Shown here piece by piece: positions 9,001-17,400 of a stretch of 64,000 bases of DNA. This stretch comes from a bacterium (lineage in GTDB: Bacteria; Verrucomicrobiota; Verrucomicrobiia; Limisphaerales; RI-55), in contig WGOC01000005.1 in assembly GCA_016124235.1 (NCBI GenBank), positions 1 through 64,000 of the forward strand, in the 5' to 3' direction. A program made the position numbers and the translations under genes. Within the stretch, counting starts at the first letter, position 1, and each line of letters begins with the position of its first letter. Under the pieces are notes generated by a model that was given only the letters and a program-made list of their open reading frames with translations, made no database searches and had not been told where the DNA came from.

Positions 9001-11438
9001 TCAACCGCCAGGACCATGGGCGGCAGCTCGGTCACACTCGTCTCGGTCGCGGCCAGTGATGAATCGATGAAGCCATCGGAAAGCAAATCAACTCGCAGCG
9101 CGCCGTTGGTATCCGCCAGCGAAAAGGAATACAGCGCATCCACTGGTGGACTATCGATGGCCCAACTCAGTCGCCGGGCCGTTCCGTTGGTATTGACCAA
9201 CAGTACGGCAATGTCAGCGGATGGTGGGCCATTGGTAAACGTCCAGAAGCAGGTCGCGTTGGTGTCGATCAGTGTGTTTGCCCACAACCCGTTCGTGCCT
9301 TGATAAACCAGCGCATAAGGTTGGGAACTTCGCTCGACGGTGGCACCAACTTGATCGGCCCCGAACTCGACGCGCAATTGACCGGTGCTCGCACTGGCCA
9401 GCAGGAATTGCTGTCCCAACCCGGCAAGGTCCGGGCCGCTTTCAACGAGCCGTTCGGTGGCGTCCAGTCCGTCGGCCGTCTCCATCGCCGAAAACAGCGC
9501 GTCGCGCCACTCACGACCCGCGTCCGTTTCACGCAGGATCTGATCAAACCCGTCACTCGCTTCACGACCGCCCTGCCAGTCGCGCATCAAATCAGTCAAG
9601 ACACGCGGCATTGGATCACCGTATTGAATTCGCTGACCGGCTTCCGCCAGATCCAGCACGCGGCGGGTGACGATTGATTTGCCCACACGCAGAACATTGG
9701 GCGGCAATTGCCCGGCCGTCGCGACGCTTAGCGCCTGTCCAAGAACGCGATTGGCCGCATTCAAAACGGCCACCGGCAACTGGTTCACAAAATCCGGCAT
9801 CGCGATCGTGTCCGGCGATAACACCACACCCCGTTCATCCACGCCCATGCTCAAGCGGAAGCGTCCGACCACACTGTCATCGCCCGTGGTGAGATTTGAA
9901 AAGTGCACCGAACCCGTTCGCAGGGATCGCATGTGGAACGTCGCGGTTGCCGTTTCACCCGGCATGATGGTTCCCAATTCGACCGTCTGCTGGCTTTCGT
10001 CCTCCAGTTGCGCGCCAGAAATGGAGTTCTTGTTGAGCGTCACTTGCACAAGATTGGCCGCCGCTGAGCCGGTGTTCAGCAAGGTCACGCTGGCGTCGTA
10101 CGGTTCACCGGCCCGCACCGTCCGCGGATGCGTGAAAGCCATCGAGAATTTGGGATTACGCACGAGCACGGACCCCGCGGCCTTGCCCATTACTCGCACC
10201 GGACCAGCCGCGAGGCCGTCCATGTCAGCTTCCAGATCGAGGTCCATCACATGCAGACCTTCCTGCAGGCCTTCAACCAGGAATTCCGCCTGGCCGGATT
10301 CTCCCGGGCGCAACCGCGGGTTGTCGTCAGGAGTACCCAATTCGCCGTCCGAGCCCACCTGCACAATATGCTGGATCGGCTGAATGATCTTGTTCGGCCC
10401 CACTCGCGCAAACCGCAGCGGATCATCACCGGGGTTCGCATAATCCGTCGCGGGAATCTGGTCCGGACCCGCCGGCAGATTCAGATGGGCTTTGATATTG
10501 TAGACGCTCAAGCCCGAACCCTGTGGCGCGGCATTTTCGGTAAAGATTTGGACACTGAAAAATTGGTTCAAAAACCCAATGTTACCCGGGATCACCATCA
10601 ACGCGGGTATTGGCGGGATCTGCAGCCCGAGCGATTCGGGCTCGGTCGGATCGACGACCTGAAAATTGATGCCCTGGATTTGGATGTTCAGCTGTGCCGT
10701 TTCAAATTCCGGGGGCAATTGAGTTGTCTGCGCGATTTGCTGATTGAGAACCGCCGCCTCCGCCAGTTTTTCATCGAGCTCGGCCGCGGGAATAATCTCT
10801 GTCGATTGCGAAAACTTGGGCGCGACGACCGGAAACTGGATCGGAATCGTATTACCATCGAGGACGAAGGCCGCTTCAAACTCCACCACGCGAAAATTGG
10901 ATTCATCGATGTAAATGCCCTTGTCGACAATTTCTTCGTACGTAAGTGGTCGCGACGTGACCCGCGAGACCAGCACTTCATCAAACACTTTCACCGGCAC
11001 GATGGGCGGACTTCCCTCCATGCGAGTCTCCCCGGTTACGGCGTCCACCAGTCGGATACCGGCCAATTGATAATCGCCCACCAAATTCAGCACCGGGAAC
11101 AGCATGGGTTGATTGACCTTGCTGACGATGCGCCGCGGTTCGGGAAGGCCCGGTCCGCGCAAATACGCTTCCACATAGGCACCGTCCGCCAGTGACTGCG
11201 TTGCGTCGCCGCCGGTCAAAGTCACCGCCACCGACCCGGCAATTCCCTTCGGCACCGACACCGCCGCCGGCGAAACCTGCAAACCGGTGCCGTTGACGTG
11301 ATACTCCAGCGTCGTCAACGGCACAGCGGCAAAGGCGAGTGGGGCGCAACAGACGACGAACCAGCATGCCCCGAAAATTCGCCACGGTCGCAAAAAGCGC
11401 ATCAGGCTTTCGGACGAGCGTTGAATTTTGAGATCCAT
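1..11438 (-). CDS. Giant modular secreted protein: CARDB-like, carboxypeptidase-regulatory-like, Ig-like, TSP3-like and Gly-rich repeats (C-terminus beyond window)
   Basis: An open frame starts at ATG 11438-11436, preceded by GGAAG at 11447-11443, and reaches the left edge with no stop, giving at least 3812 codons. The frame was checked at seven points from 11043 down to 3 and always gave sensible protein in the same phase. Residues about 1-40 form a signal peptide ending in PLAFAAVP. Next comes a long beta-rich, partly CARDB-like region, then from about residue 910 to 2180 a series of carboxypeptidase-regulatory-like modules (pattern G-x-V, DG-TPV-GA-V, TD--G-F-F--VP-G-Y). Big_5/SbsA-type Ig-like modules cover about 2190-2900, DSDGDGIPD-type calcium-binding repeats about 2915-3135, and glycine-rich modules run to the edge. 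No enzyme motif was seen. It lies 20 bases after the RHS gene and is probably cotranscribed with it. It is likely an extracellular or surface fibre or adhesin; its anchor, if any, is outside the window. Confidence 0.88.
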   Translation of the reverse strand, partial: MDLKIQRSSESLMRFLRPWRIFGACWFVVCCAPLAFAAVPLTTLEYHVNGTGLQVSPAAVSVPKGIAGSVAVTLTGGDATQSLADGAYVEAYLRGPGLPEPRRIVSKVNQPMLFPVLNLVGDYQLAGIRLVDAVTGETRMEGSPPIVPVKVFDEVLVSRVTSRPLTYEEIVDKGIYIDESNFRVVEFEAAFVLDGNTIPIQFPVVAPKFSQSTEIIPAAELDEKLAEAAVLNQQIAQTTQLPPEFETAQLNIQIQGINFQVVDPTEPESLGLQIPPIPALMVIPGNIGFLNQFFSVQIFTENAAPQGSGLSVYNIKAHLNLPAGPDQIPATDYANPGDDPLRFARVGPNKIIQPIQHIVQVGSDGELGTPDDNPRLRPGESGQAEFLVEGLQEGLHVMDLDLEADMDGLAAGPVRVMGKAAGSVLVRNPKFSMAFTHPRTVRAGEPYDASVTLLNTGSAAANLVQVTLNKNSISGAQLEDESQQTVELGTIMPGETATATFHMRSLRTGSVHFSNLTTGDDSVVGRFRLSMGVDERGVVLSPDTIAMPDFVNQLPVAVLNAANRVLGQALSVATAGQLPPNVLRVGKSIVTRRVLDLAEAGQRIQYGDPMPRVLTDLMRDWQGGREASDGFDQILRETDAGREWRDALFSAMETADGLDATERLVESGPDLAGLGQQFLLASASTGQLRVEFGADQVGATVERSSQPYALVYQGTNGLWANTLIDTNATCFWTFTNGPPSADIAVLLVNTNGTARRLSWAIDSPPVDALYSFSLADTNGALRVDLLSDGFIDSSLAATETSVTELPPMVLAVEQDFSVVAGRPSLPCVVPQFKNYGTIVAVVYSKPMTQAGAGEPTAYTVDGDNGANAVTVQPGGRVAYLNLRKGISAIIPRSLTIAGVSDVHGTSLATATFPIHSVEPGTDTPFTRGVTVTGRALKGDGSPAVGIPVTLTMYDRVPDVRSADCAPWIRRVSQVFTDDSGNFTFDYVMSGIPYSISATDTSGLSEEALTLIAENSAEGEVDRERILQLATSAATRDTLLGFFAAGSLPEAIAKVEGLDRALVRDVVPFNSGREGQTVPIALRFRGRATVIGQVVASDGVTPVAGAAVNLFPDPDSRELGRGIIADSDGRFAFYGVPLGVFTIEVTTSDRLTRTIAGLLDTPGQVANVTIALPSNATPRGSLRGTVYEADNISPHGGARIVIGQVQGTSVGNVVRIVDADADGNWEADDLPAQNFDVVAISFDGRRKGVRRNFTVMENTLSVVNISLEATTQLFGRVQFEDGRPAANALVAGGLTLVRTDAQGNFMLEGVPVGSRSISAGLERDPAAGIDFPRLGSATVNVVAGSDNYVVVKLRAAGRVYGKVLDANGNPIGGIRVAIPVDGGFFWTDADSQGNYLFENLPLADYTLSAPANATAPQLDVAGLSAKIHSGDEDAILAAFEEAIRVFVGADDPLITGAQRNFRPVTWGYVRTQLQYDGQSVEANIRMLREGTIAGKVLNHQGVPIGAKVRLTGLGPDYTGAPKITIRGDSESDPATGLFVFPGQLLTGPWTVQAASPFYPTVIKTDGYTTEIDPNDTNVVLQFPPIQDFNGRLVGLVHYHDGTLVGEGVRVKINFSDDYEIQTDTNGFFDTQIMLPSRGYRVEAIDDTTGLRGEAYIQLAAGITNQVDVSLLTKNSAIQVTVLRGNGQPAAGAQVDVDQGSYPRDPRITLFADANGVVAFNNLWEGRYAVSAQYTEASTRVMARGGITVDADQTGHVTLRLGSTGTITGRFVKVDQVTPVEGAQVTIGNLGFATTDADGRFQFEGVPPGTYTLTTSDPVTGTYARGSASITFADQVVDVVLIEGARGEISGFVIDSYGRSYVPGARVTVSFSDGITPPRTVTTGPDGQYSFPGSPVGNFVVVARDRTVAEGGRGTSGRATGSLSASTLSASADIQLQQLGYLPVKVVREDGTTPAANATVSIGTVQQDTDEQGNASFGNLRLGNYKVSARSRNGGELHNGTIVSAVVSLAGTNSPVTIRLPGVGSVSGTVVASDGSTPVEGAEVVITFQAPLFDGQQVTFVTGSDGRFSFSDVPVGNYIVTASNISLAAAQNGNISVSGEMDDLTLRLGDSGSIIGTVVRADGTTPVAGVDVVIIFDSQSANPGRAFFRTDAVGAFHFDNIPVGDFDLQAVAPEFGGLIKQSAALAANGETLDLGTLVFDEDFPTVVYVSPPDTAIDIPITTPVDLLFSEALDAGTITTNGVFIRSVATGVRVPATVELLEPNSVPRLIRITPDEQLVSEQIYEVVAIAGDLLNSTGNVIGSGVRDLVGRSLTLPFVSRFRTADNDPPVVLSLFPTNGAVQIDVRAVPRLSFNEPIQPFGFDFHLNGPNGAVAGTGSVGVDGRVMSFVPADLLKPNANYTLVVSNVFDLAGNQAAGEPFTATFSTLDTVGPTIATLQIGDGRQPAAGSTIPVEAILQNAEPGVSVRFTQDFNPVGSTTLVPYRQNVKLPMSGTTTVRAIATDQYGNDGPFAELVIAVQQNQPPSVQFTRVTPASGPAPSGSFVAVDVTATDDSGIGELKAIVAGLGSGGLVTTNGSQLRVQGRVSADAGPGSQVEIFAEAKDDVGQSSGQKMFALPISDGTKPTVAVTSPPPQTRVDPGADVPVIVQLADNFGASAVDVAISGAFTSLVQSALSPIITNGTYTVNISVPGDVPENGGTISLSITARDAAGNVSDPANHVLVLADVTAPTLLASVPPDGATGVDPQIQFKLTFSEPLDTNTITASRFVLQPVGGGTLVPLSVGIAPDLATVTLSPSNALPVETDFELTVGPGLADVSGNILDTASTITFRTGDFRLVRPAAGSSAVEGQEITLEAAGSTLSFAKVRFLVGTNELGVVTAAPFTTTYSVPLLADLAGTNINFGAEALGDNDVVLADATSEVSVYPGDVDSDGDGVSNADELARGTDPFTPNRPPTIQFADAIDIIQFAQTNFVIGATDLDGNLGSFRVRETLADDNIRLFDRLVFDESGAIDLNLGTNLDTITGTLSLISSFTNDIQIVVQAVDSDGLTATKTVTVHTLPDLDRDGIPDAIDPDIDNDGVPNTDELAHGTDPRAIDTDRDGISDADEIAGTAGSVTDPTKVDSDGDGIPDGFEVALGLDPGNASDGTNVVVIDNRTVTFSGYARFNTLILTNGAVLTHKATSLDAGIKEEPGMELVLTNLIIDATSKIDVSGRGYLGGQNGANTDWTARTLGNTLTGGSNRRVGGSYGGVGGFGSAEQSVNAPYGSFHDPHELGSGGGSDFGPGGNGGGLLRLTVHQLALDGQILANGNDGSAYAGGGSGGAVKIVADTISGGGHIAARGGSAGSQSGGGGGGRVAIIYGAADQGIIDGLDAQGGVGGRSTGSPGTIYINVNGQPDQLLVDASRADNLAGETPLVSSFGGTIDFLGEYILADRGAGFVPGSLIGAQLVVGGNSSQRFRIIGSHGAFLMTDPADGRLTDFATAGVAYRCELMVGHLTIANGATVSMFDGGQFRADRRGQFFTGDVDLLNAARLTHPAANITSQFGLELTVTNSLTVDTNSVIDVSERGYLGGLSGANNNNWTARTLGNSLAGGSQRRNGGSYGGLGGFGSAEKSVNTVYGLIRDPNEVGSGGGSDSGSGGSGGGLVRISAGAFELDGQLLANGSNTGTYGGGGSGGGIRIDTGTLSGTGEIQANGGSAGSQAGGGGGGRVAVYFESTSGGFDFAHVHVAGGVGGYDSGASGSIYRQQGSQPAEVVVRGTGRETPLPPMAGDEHLVIDGARVSATNVVVSSLVLTNGAVLTHPGAGVTNEYRLEINVG
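329..1925 (-). repeat. Two tandem copies of a Gly-rich protein module, third copy entering from the left edge
   Basis: Within the giant gene the pattern LTH, then DVS-RGYLGG, NWTARTLGN, GGSYGG-GGFGSAE, GSGGGSD, GGGGGR occurs at about 1925-1391 and again at about 860-329. A third LTHPGAG begins near position 57. The DNA is clearly related: the segment encoding RGYLGG lies at 1799-1832 and again at 739-772. Copy spacing is about 1065 bases for the first pair and about 800 for the second, so the linkers differ in length while the glycine-rich core is conserved. Confidence 0.85.
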
Positions 11439-11442
11439 ATGG

Positions 11443-11447
11443 CTTCC
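11443..11447 (-). promoter_or_regulatory. Ribosome binding site of the giant modular gene
   Basis: GGAAG is followed by four bases and then ATG at 11438. It lies in the 20-base gap after the RHS stop codon (TAA at 11461-11459), supports this start and suggests translation from a shared transcript. Confidence 0.6.
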
Positions 11448-11458
11448 AGCGCGCACCA

Positions 11459-14400
11459 TTATTTATTTTTCATGTAGAAAGGTTTCGGGAAAAGCGTGTC
11501 GTGGACGCGGCCGGCATCCCTTCGCATTTGACGCTTACGCTGGTTGAAGAGCTCGCGGTTGAATCCTTTCCCAGCAGCCCACGGATTGAACAGGACGTCT
11601 TTGTAGAAGCTCTCGTGCTCTTGCACCATCCCATCCACGTCCACCTTGTCGTTGATTTCTATTTCGTTCGGATTATTGCTGTCGAAGGCAATCGAGAAGG
11701 CCTCACCGATACCCTTTTTCATCTTTTTGTTGATGTTCTCCACAGCCTGGTAGCCGAACCGTCCTCCGTCGCTGAGCGCGTGTTTCGAACCGTACTCCTG
11801 CGGGATATTCAACGAGAAGCCATGCTGGTAAACCTTTTGCACTTCGGTTTGGTGAATGTAGCCACCGCCGCCTTCCGCCATTTCCCGGTAGCCCTTTGAT
11901 AGGCTTGCCGCCTCTGCGTTTACCGCATTTTGAAATGCCGTAAGCTGATCGATCGTCGCAATCTCACCGTTCAGCTTCGCGTACAAACCATCCATGTCGC
12001 CCGTGAACTGTTCCCCGGTAAGGACTCCGTCAATGTCATGATGCGCGATTCCGTCATCCTGTGTCTTCGCGTAAACCTTTTCCTCCTTCGTCTGATAAAA
12101 CTCGTCCAACCGGGCAAGGCGAGTCGCGGCTTTTTCTTCCGTGCCAAAAGAGCGAATTCCGAGCTCCCAATTGCGCTTGTTCTCCATCGCTTCGCGATAC
12201 ATCACGCGGACATGAGCGGCGATTTCAATACTGCCCATTCCCAGACGCGTCAGATGTTCGTGAGCACCGTCAAAAAGGCGGAGCTCGTGGGAGGTGAATC
12301 CATGCTCGTTGGCCAGATAATGGCGGAACGCCCCGTATGAAATACCCTTCGGAAGCAGGCCCGATGGATCACGCTGGCTGACCGGATTGTTCGCGTAGGC
12401 GGCGTAGTGATTGACGCTCGATTCGTAACCCAGTGGATCCGGCTCAAGAAACATCCCCGAGAACGCGTCGTAGTAACGAGCACGGAGGTAAACCAGCCCG
12501 GAATCATAATCATAGTACTGCCCGTGAAAGAGGAACGGCGAATCCAGAGCCGAGCGCGCGAGCGGTACAGCCGCCGTGTCCGTCTGCGGCGCCCCCAGAT
12601 AGAAGACGGTGCCGGCTGGTGCAGAATTGGTGAAAGTAACGCTGCGCGTGGTGTTCGTGTTGCCCCATTCATCCGATACCGCACCGCCCACCAGCGTCAT
12701 CGTGACGGCACCTGTCGCCGACTGTGTGGGCGAGAACCGGATGACCGACAGCGGTCGATAACCTGGTGCCGCCGACTCCCAGGTCACGGTTCCCTCGATC
12801 GACGAACCGGAGTCCGCGTCCCGCAAAGTCACCGCGGACTGCAAATCGTGATCAAAGGCGACCACGCCACTTCCCGGACCGGGATCCGTCCACGTCGGTT
12901 GCACGGGCTCGGAGAAAACCACAAGCAAGGAGCCCCCGTCGCCAGCCTGGATGAGATTGACCGTGGGCGCCGCCGTGTCACGCCGCTCAATCGCCGGCTG
13001 ACCAAAAGTGTCGTACCAGGTGCGTTCCACCACGTTGCCGTCGGCATCGGCGATCGCGATGACAGACATGGACGTGTCGGTCAAATAATAGAATCGCTGC
13101 AGCGGCCCCGTGCCACCGGCACGCAAATCTGCCGCGACGGGAGCGTCACCACTTGCGTAATAATAACGGGCTCTCAGCTGCGCCGGTGTAACCGTGCGAT
13201 CATACTCCTCAATCAAGCGGGACGAGCTGTCGTAAACATAGGCCAGATTACGAATCGTGGAACCGCCGCGGATCACCTCGGTGGCGAATCGCAAACCACC
13301 GGGCTGATATTGATTTTTGACGATCGTACCATCGGCAAATTGGATCCGGACAAGACGGCCCAAACCATCATGTTCGATACTGGCGGTGACGGGCTGCGCC
13401 GAACCGGCGCCGGCGGTGCGGACCCAGAGCTGGGCGCTCGCAACATTGCCCAATGGATCGGCTTGTCCACGCGCATATCCATCAACGATACCCGGCAGAA
13501 GGAAAGAATCGTGACTGGTCCAATTGGTCGCAAATGGTGGAGCGTTCGCCGCCGCTCCCGTGATCATCGCCGTGGTCAAATAATCGAGACCGAGCGGCTC
13601 ATAGCTATAGTGCCGCGCATAAAGAGTCGGGCCCGTTCCCGCCACGTTGGTGACCAGCACGCCGATCTGAGCCTGTGCGATGCGTTCACCGGCATCAAAA
13701 CCAAACACATCCGCCCGTCCCCCACGATGCACGTATTGCCTGATTTGGAGATTGTTCGCACCATCGTATTGGTAACGCATGTGTGCGAGCACCGCATCGT
13801 CGGCGGTTCGGGTCGTTCGACTTCCCGTCAAACGGCCACGCGCGTCATATTGGTTGACGATCTGCATGGTCGAACCCAGCTGGAGAACCTTTGGCTGAGA
13901 GTTGCCCTGCCACGAGCTGGCGCTGATGATGTTGCCATTTGCATCGGACAAACCAGTGAGTCGCCCCGTCGCATCCCGAATCTCATCCACCTTGACGCCC
14001 GAGGGATAGGTGATCGACTTCTCAACTCCATCCGCGTAGTAGCCATAGCTCACGTCAAATTGATTTCCATCCTCCGCAAAATGAGCAGCCACCAGCGGTC
14101 CGGCCGGATCGTAATCAAACGAATCGGTATTCTCTGAACCACCGTTTTGCGTATACTTGACGGACCGGATCCGATCCATCGCGTCATAGGTGTAATCCTC
14201 GAGCAAAGTCTTGCCCTGATACTCCAACGTCCGCTGGATCATGCGCCGCTGAAGGTCGTATTTCCGGGTTTCGTTACCGCCGGGCAGTGTGATCGCTGTC
14301 GGCATGCTCCGCGGATCAAACCCGCCGTAGGTTCTCGCCGAACCACTGCGGAGCGTATCGTTGGTCAACCGCATGGTATTGTCGTAACCGTACGAGAATC

Positions 14401-17400
14401 CCGCATTGGGGTCCCCTTGATAGACCATCTGCCGCTCCTTGTTAAAGCGATACTCCATCTCCATCCCGTCCGCCCGTTTCTTACTCAATAATTCGCCGAG
14501 GGCGGAGTGGTCCATTGTCGCTGCATTGCCGCGTTGGTTGGTGATCTTCGTGAAAGTTCCATCCGCACGAGGATCATAGGTGAAGACCGTCCCCAGCGGA
14601 TCGCTCAGCGTCTTTTGATGGTCCAAATCATCAAACGTAAACGTTCGCGAGTACGTCGCGCCATCCTCCTGAGAATCCGTTTGGAACACACGTCCGTTCG
14701 CGTCGCGCTGCATCACCACCTGCGTATTGGGATCCTTGTAGGATGTGGCATTACCCGAGGCGTCCCACGTCGTACTAGAATTCATACGCGGGCCCGTCAC
14801 ACCGCTCATGAGCGATCCATAGGTATAACTGTATTGCGGAGAAATGACGTTGCCGTGTACGGCCACATCCAGATGCCGGCCCAGCGCATCAATGGACCCG
14901 TAGTTCATTTCCTTGACCGTTCCAAAGACAGGATCCGTCAGCGTTTCGGTCAGCATCTGGCCACCCGGACGATACGTGCTGCTTTCGGTGTAGTCCTGTG
15001 TTCCCGTCTTGCGAATCATCTTCCTCACCCGGTCCAGACCGTCATATTCGTAAGTGCGAACCAGATCGCCGCCCTGGGTGACCGCCGTCAGATTGTTGTT
15101 CAGATCGTAGGTGAACTTTTCACTGTAATCACCGTAATCCGTTTTGATGTTGTTGCCGCGGGCATCATACTCGAACGTTTGCTCGGTCCCGTTCGGATGA
15201 ATGACTTTTTCCACGCGAGAACGCTTGTCCGGCACCATCGTTGTGGAGATCGAACTCACGGAACCATCCACCTCCACCCCACTGATTGTGACGTTGGTCA
15301 GGAAACCCTTTTCATTGAAGCTCCTCGCGGTGGTCAGTTTTCTTCCATCACCAACTTCCTGTTCTTCAATAGTAGCGCGCCCGATTTCATCGTAGGCAAA
15401 CTTCTGAATCAGCCCCCCCCGGGCGATTCGCGTCGCCTGCATGCGATCGTCGTACACAAACGTTGTTGGCGCACTCAGCGGTGGCGCGATGGATGCGGGA
15501 CGTCCCAATAAAGAGGCTCGGCTGCCATCATAGCCGTAGGTGTAGGTGATGCCCCCGGAGCTTTCCGTCTGAATATAGCCGTCGGCATCATTATAGGTCA
15601 TGCTCCGCTCGACACCGTTTTCATTGACTGTGTGGGTCGCCTGACCGCGCGTGTTGTAGCTCGACGTCCGGGTCTCACCGCTTTCGTAAGTGATCTTCGC
15701 AATCGCGCGACCATCGGAAGTCAACGAGTAAACATTGTGAAAACCGTTGGCGTCGATCTGCTCGCCGGACATCACATTGTAACGCGGATCGTAGTGAAAC
15801 GATTGCGTGTAGGAAGAACCGCCACGCGGACCGGGATCCACCGTGACACTCAACAGGTTGCCGCGTGACCGAAAGATCGAATTGCCACTGTCGTAGTTCA
15901 TCGTCTCCGTATTGCCCTCCGGATGGCGGACAAAATAAACGAGCCCATCGACCGTGTTTGACCTCACTTCCGACACGGCCGGTGTGTTGGGACCGGCAAC
16001 CGTGGTTTTGGTGACATTCCCTCGATTGTCGTACTGCCGCTGCACCGTGGTTTGGTCGCTGACCGTCACACTGCTGGTTTTCGTTGCGATATTCTTCGCC
16101 GAGCTGTCCGGTGAAATGGAGATGTCCGCGTTGCCATAACTACCCGAACTGGCCTGGGCTACCGGCTTGCCGGATTCCGTGAAGGTATTTGCCGCGGCGA
16201 CGTACGGGGTGCCGTCAGCCGTGGCGGAGATGCTGGCCAACCGGCAGTTGACGTATGTGTAGAATGTTTGACTGCGCCCCGCAAACCCGCCGTTGGCTCC
16301 CTGCACCTCCACCCCCACACGGTTGGTGAGAAAGCCTTGTGAATCATACTGGAACAACACGTCCCGGCCCGTGAAATCCCGCAATCGACAGATCAGGCCC
16401 TCCAAATATGCGTTTTCGGTGTTTTCATCCAAGTCGCTCACAAAATCGGGATCGCTGGAACGGCGGCGGTAGTGACCTATCTCGAGGTACCGCGGAACCG
16501 TCACCGAATGATCATCGATTCGCACGAGCCAGCCGTTGCGATCATATTGGAGGTCATGGCGATTTTCCGGATACGCGTCAATGATGCTTTCCAGCCGGCC
16601 GGAGGAAGCATATCGGTAACGCGTGCCGGCGGGGGTCAGTCGCTCGAATCGTCCGTCCTTGAACTTCACCAACAGGTTGAACACCCCGCGCTGTGGAAGA
16701 TAATAGTCCGATACGACTTCCTGATATTTGAAATTCTGAACCAATGGATCCTGCTGATACAACGCCGGCATGTTCGTACCCATCCAGCGGAAGTGAATGA
16801 TTTGACCCTCACCGTCGTTGAACAACACATCCTGGCTTCCGGCAAGCTCGCTGTCCGCTTCGGTATCACGCACCACGAGAGGCAGCTGCAGGCCCTGCGG
16901 GAATGTCAGCGGATCGAGAACCGTCAATCGCTGGTTATAATTGAAATCCCAGCCAACTCCAAAGGGCCCTTCATAAGTGTCCTGATTGCCAATTGTCCGA
17001 ACGATATTGATCGGCATGCGCGGACTCGGAACCGAAAGGTCGACATCTGAAGTTCGCAACTCGCCACTGTGCGAAAGTATGGCGCCATACGTGTCCTCGA
17101 TCGGCGCCGGCGAGCCGGGCGGCGGCGGATTGTCGCCCACAATGTAATCGCGATTGACCGTAAATGCCGTCACGGTGCTGATCGGGTAAATGACTTTTTT
17201 GCGCGCGTCGATTTGGGCCGCAAATGGTCCGATGACCGGCGCCGCATCCGGTTGTGTGGCCTCGCTTGGATCAATAAATGCCCGCAACTCGGCACCGCTA
17301 AAGATGATTTCACGATCGACTTCCGTGGTCAGCCGGAACAACTCCTCCGAGGTTACCGTCTCCGTCACCAGTGCAAAGGGGCGGGACAGGTATTTGTTGT

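Noticed and set aside
7830..9059. 409-codon open frame on the plus strand
   Set aside because: Shadow of the carboxypeptidase-regulatory-like array on the minus strand; no protein character.
12407..14137. 576-codon open frame on the plus strand
   Set aside because: Antisense to YD repeats; the composition is that of a shadow frame in G+C-rich coding DNA.
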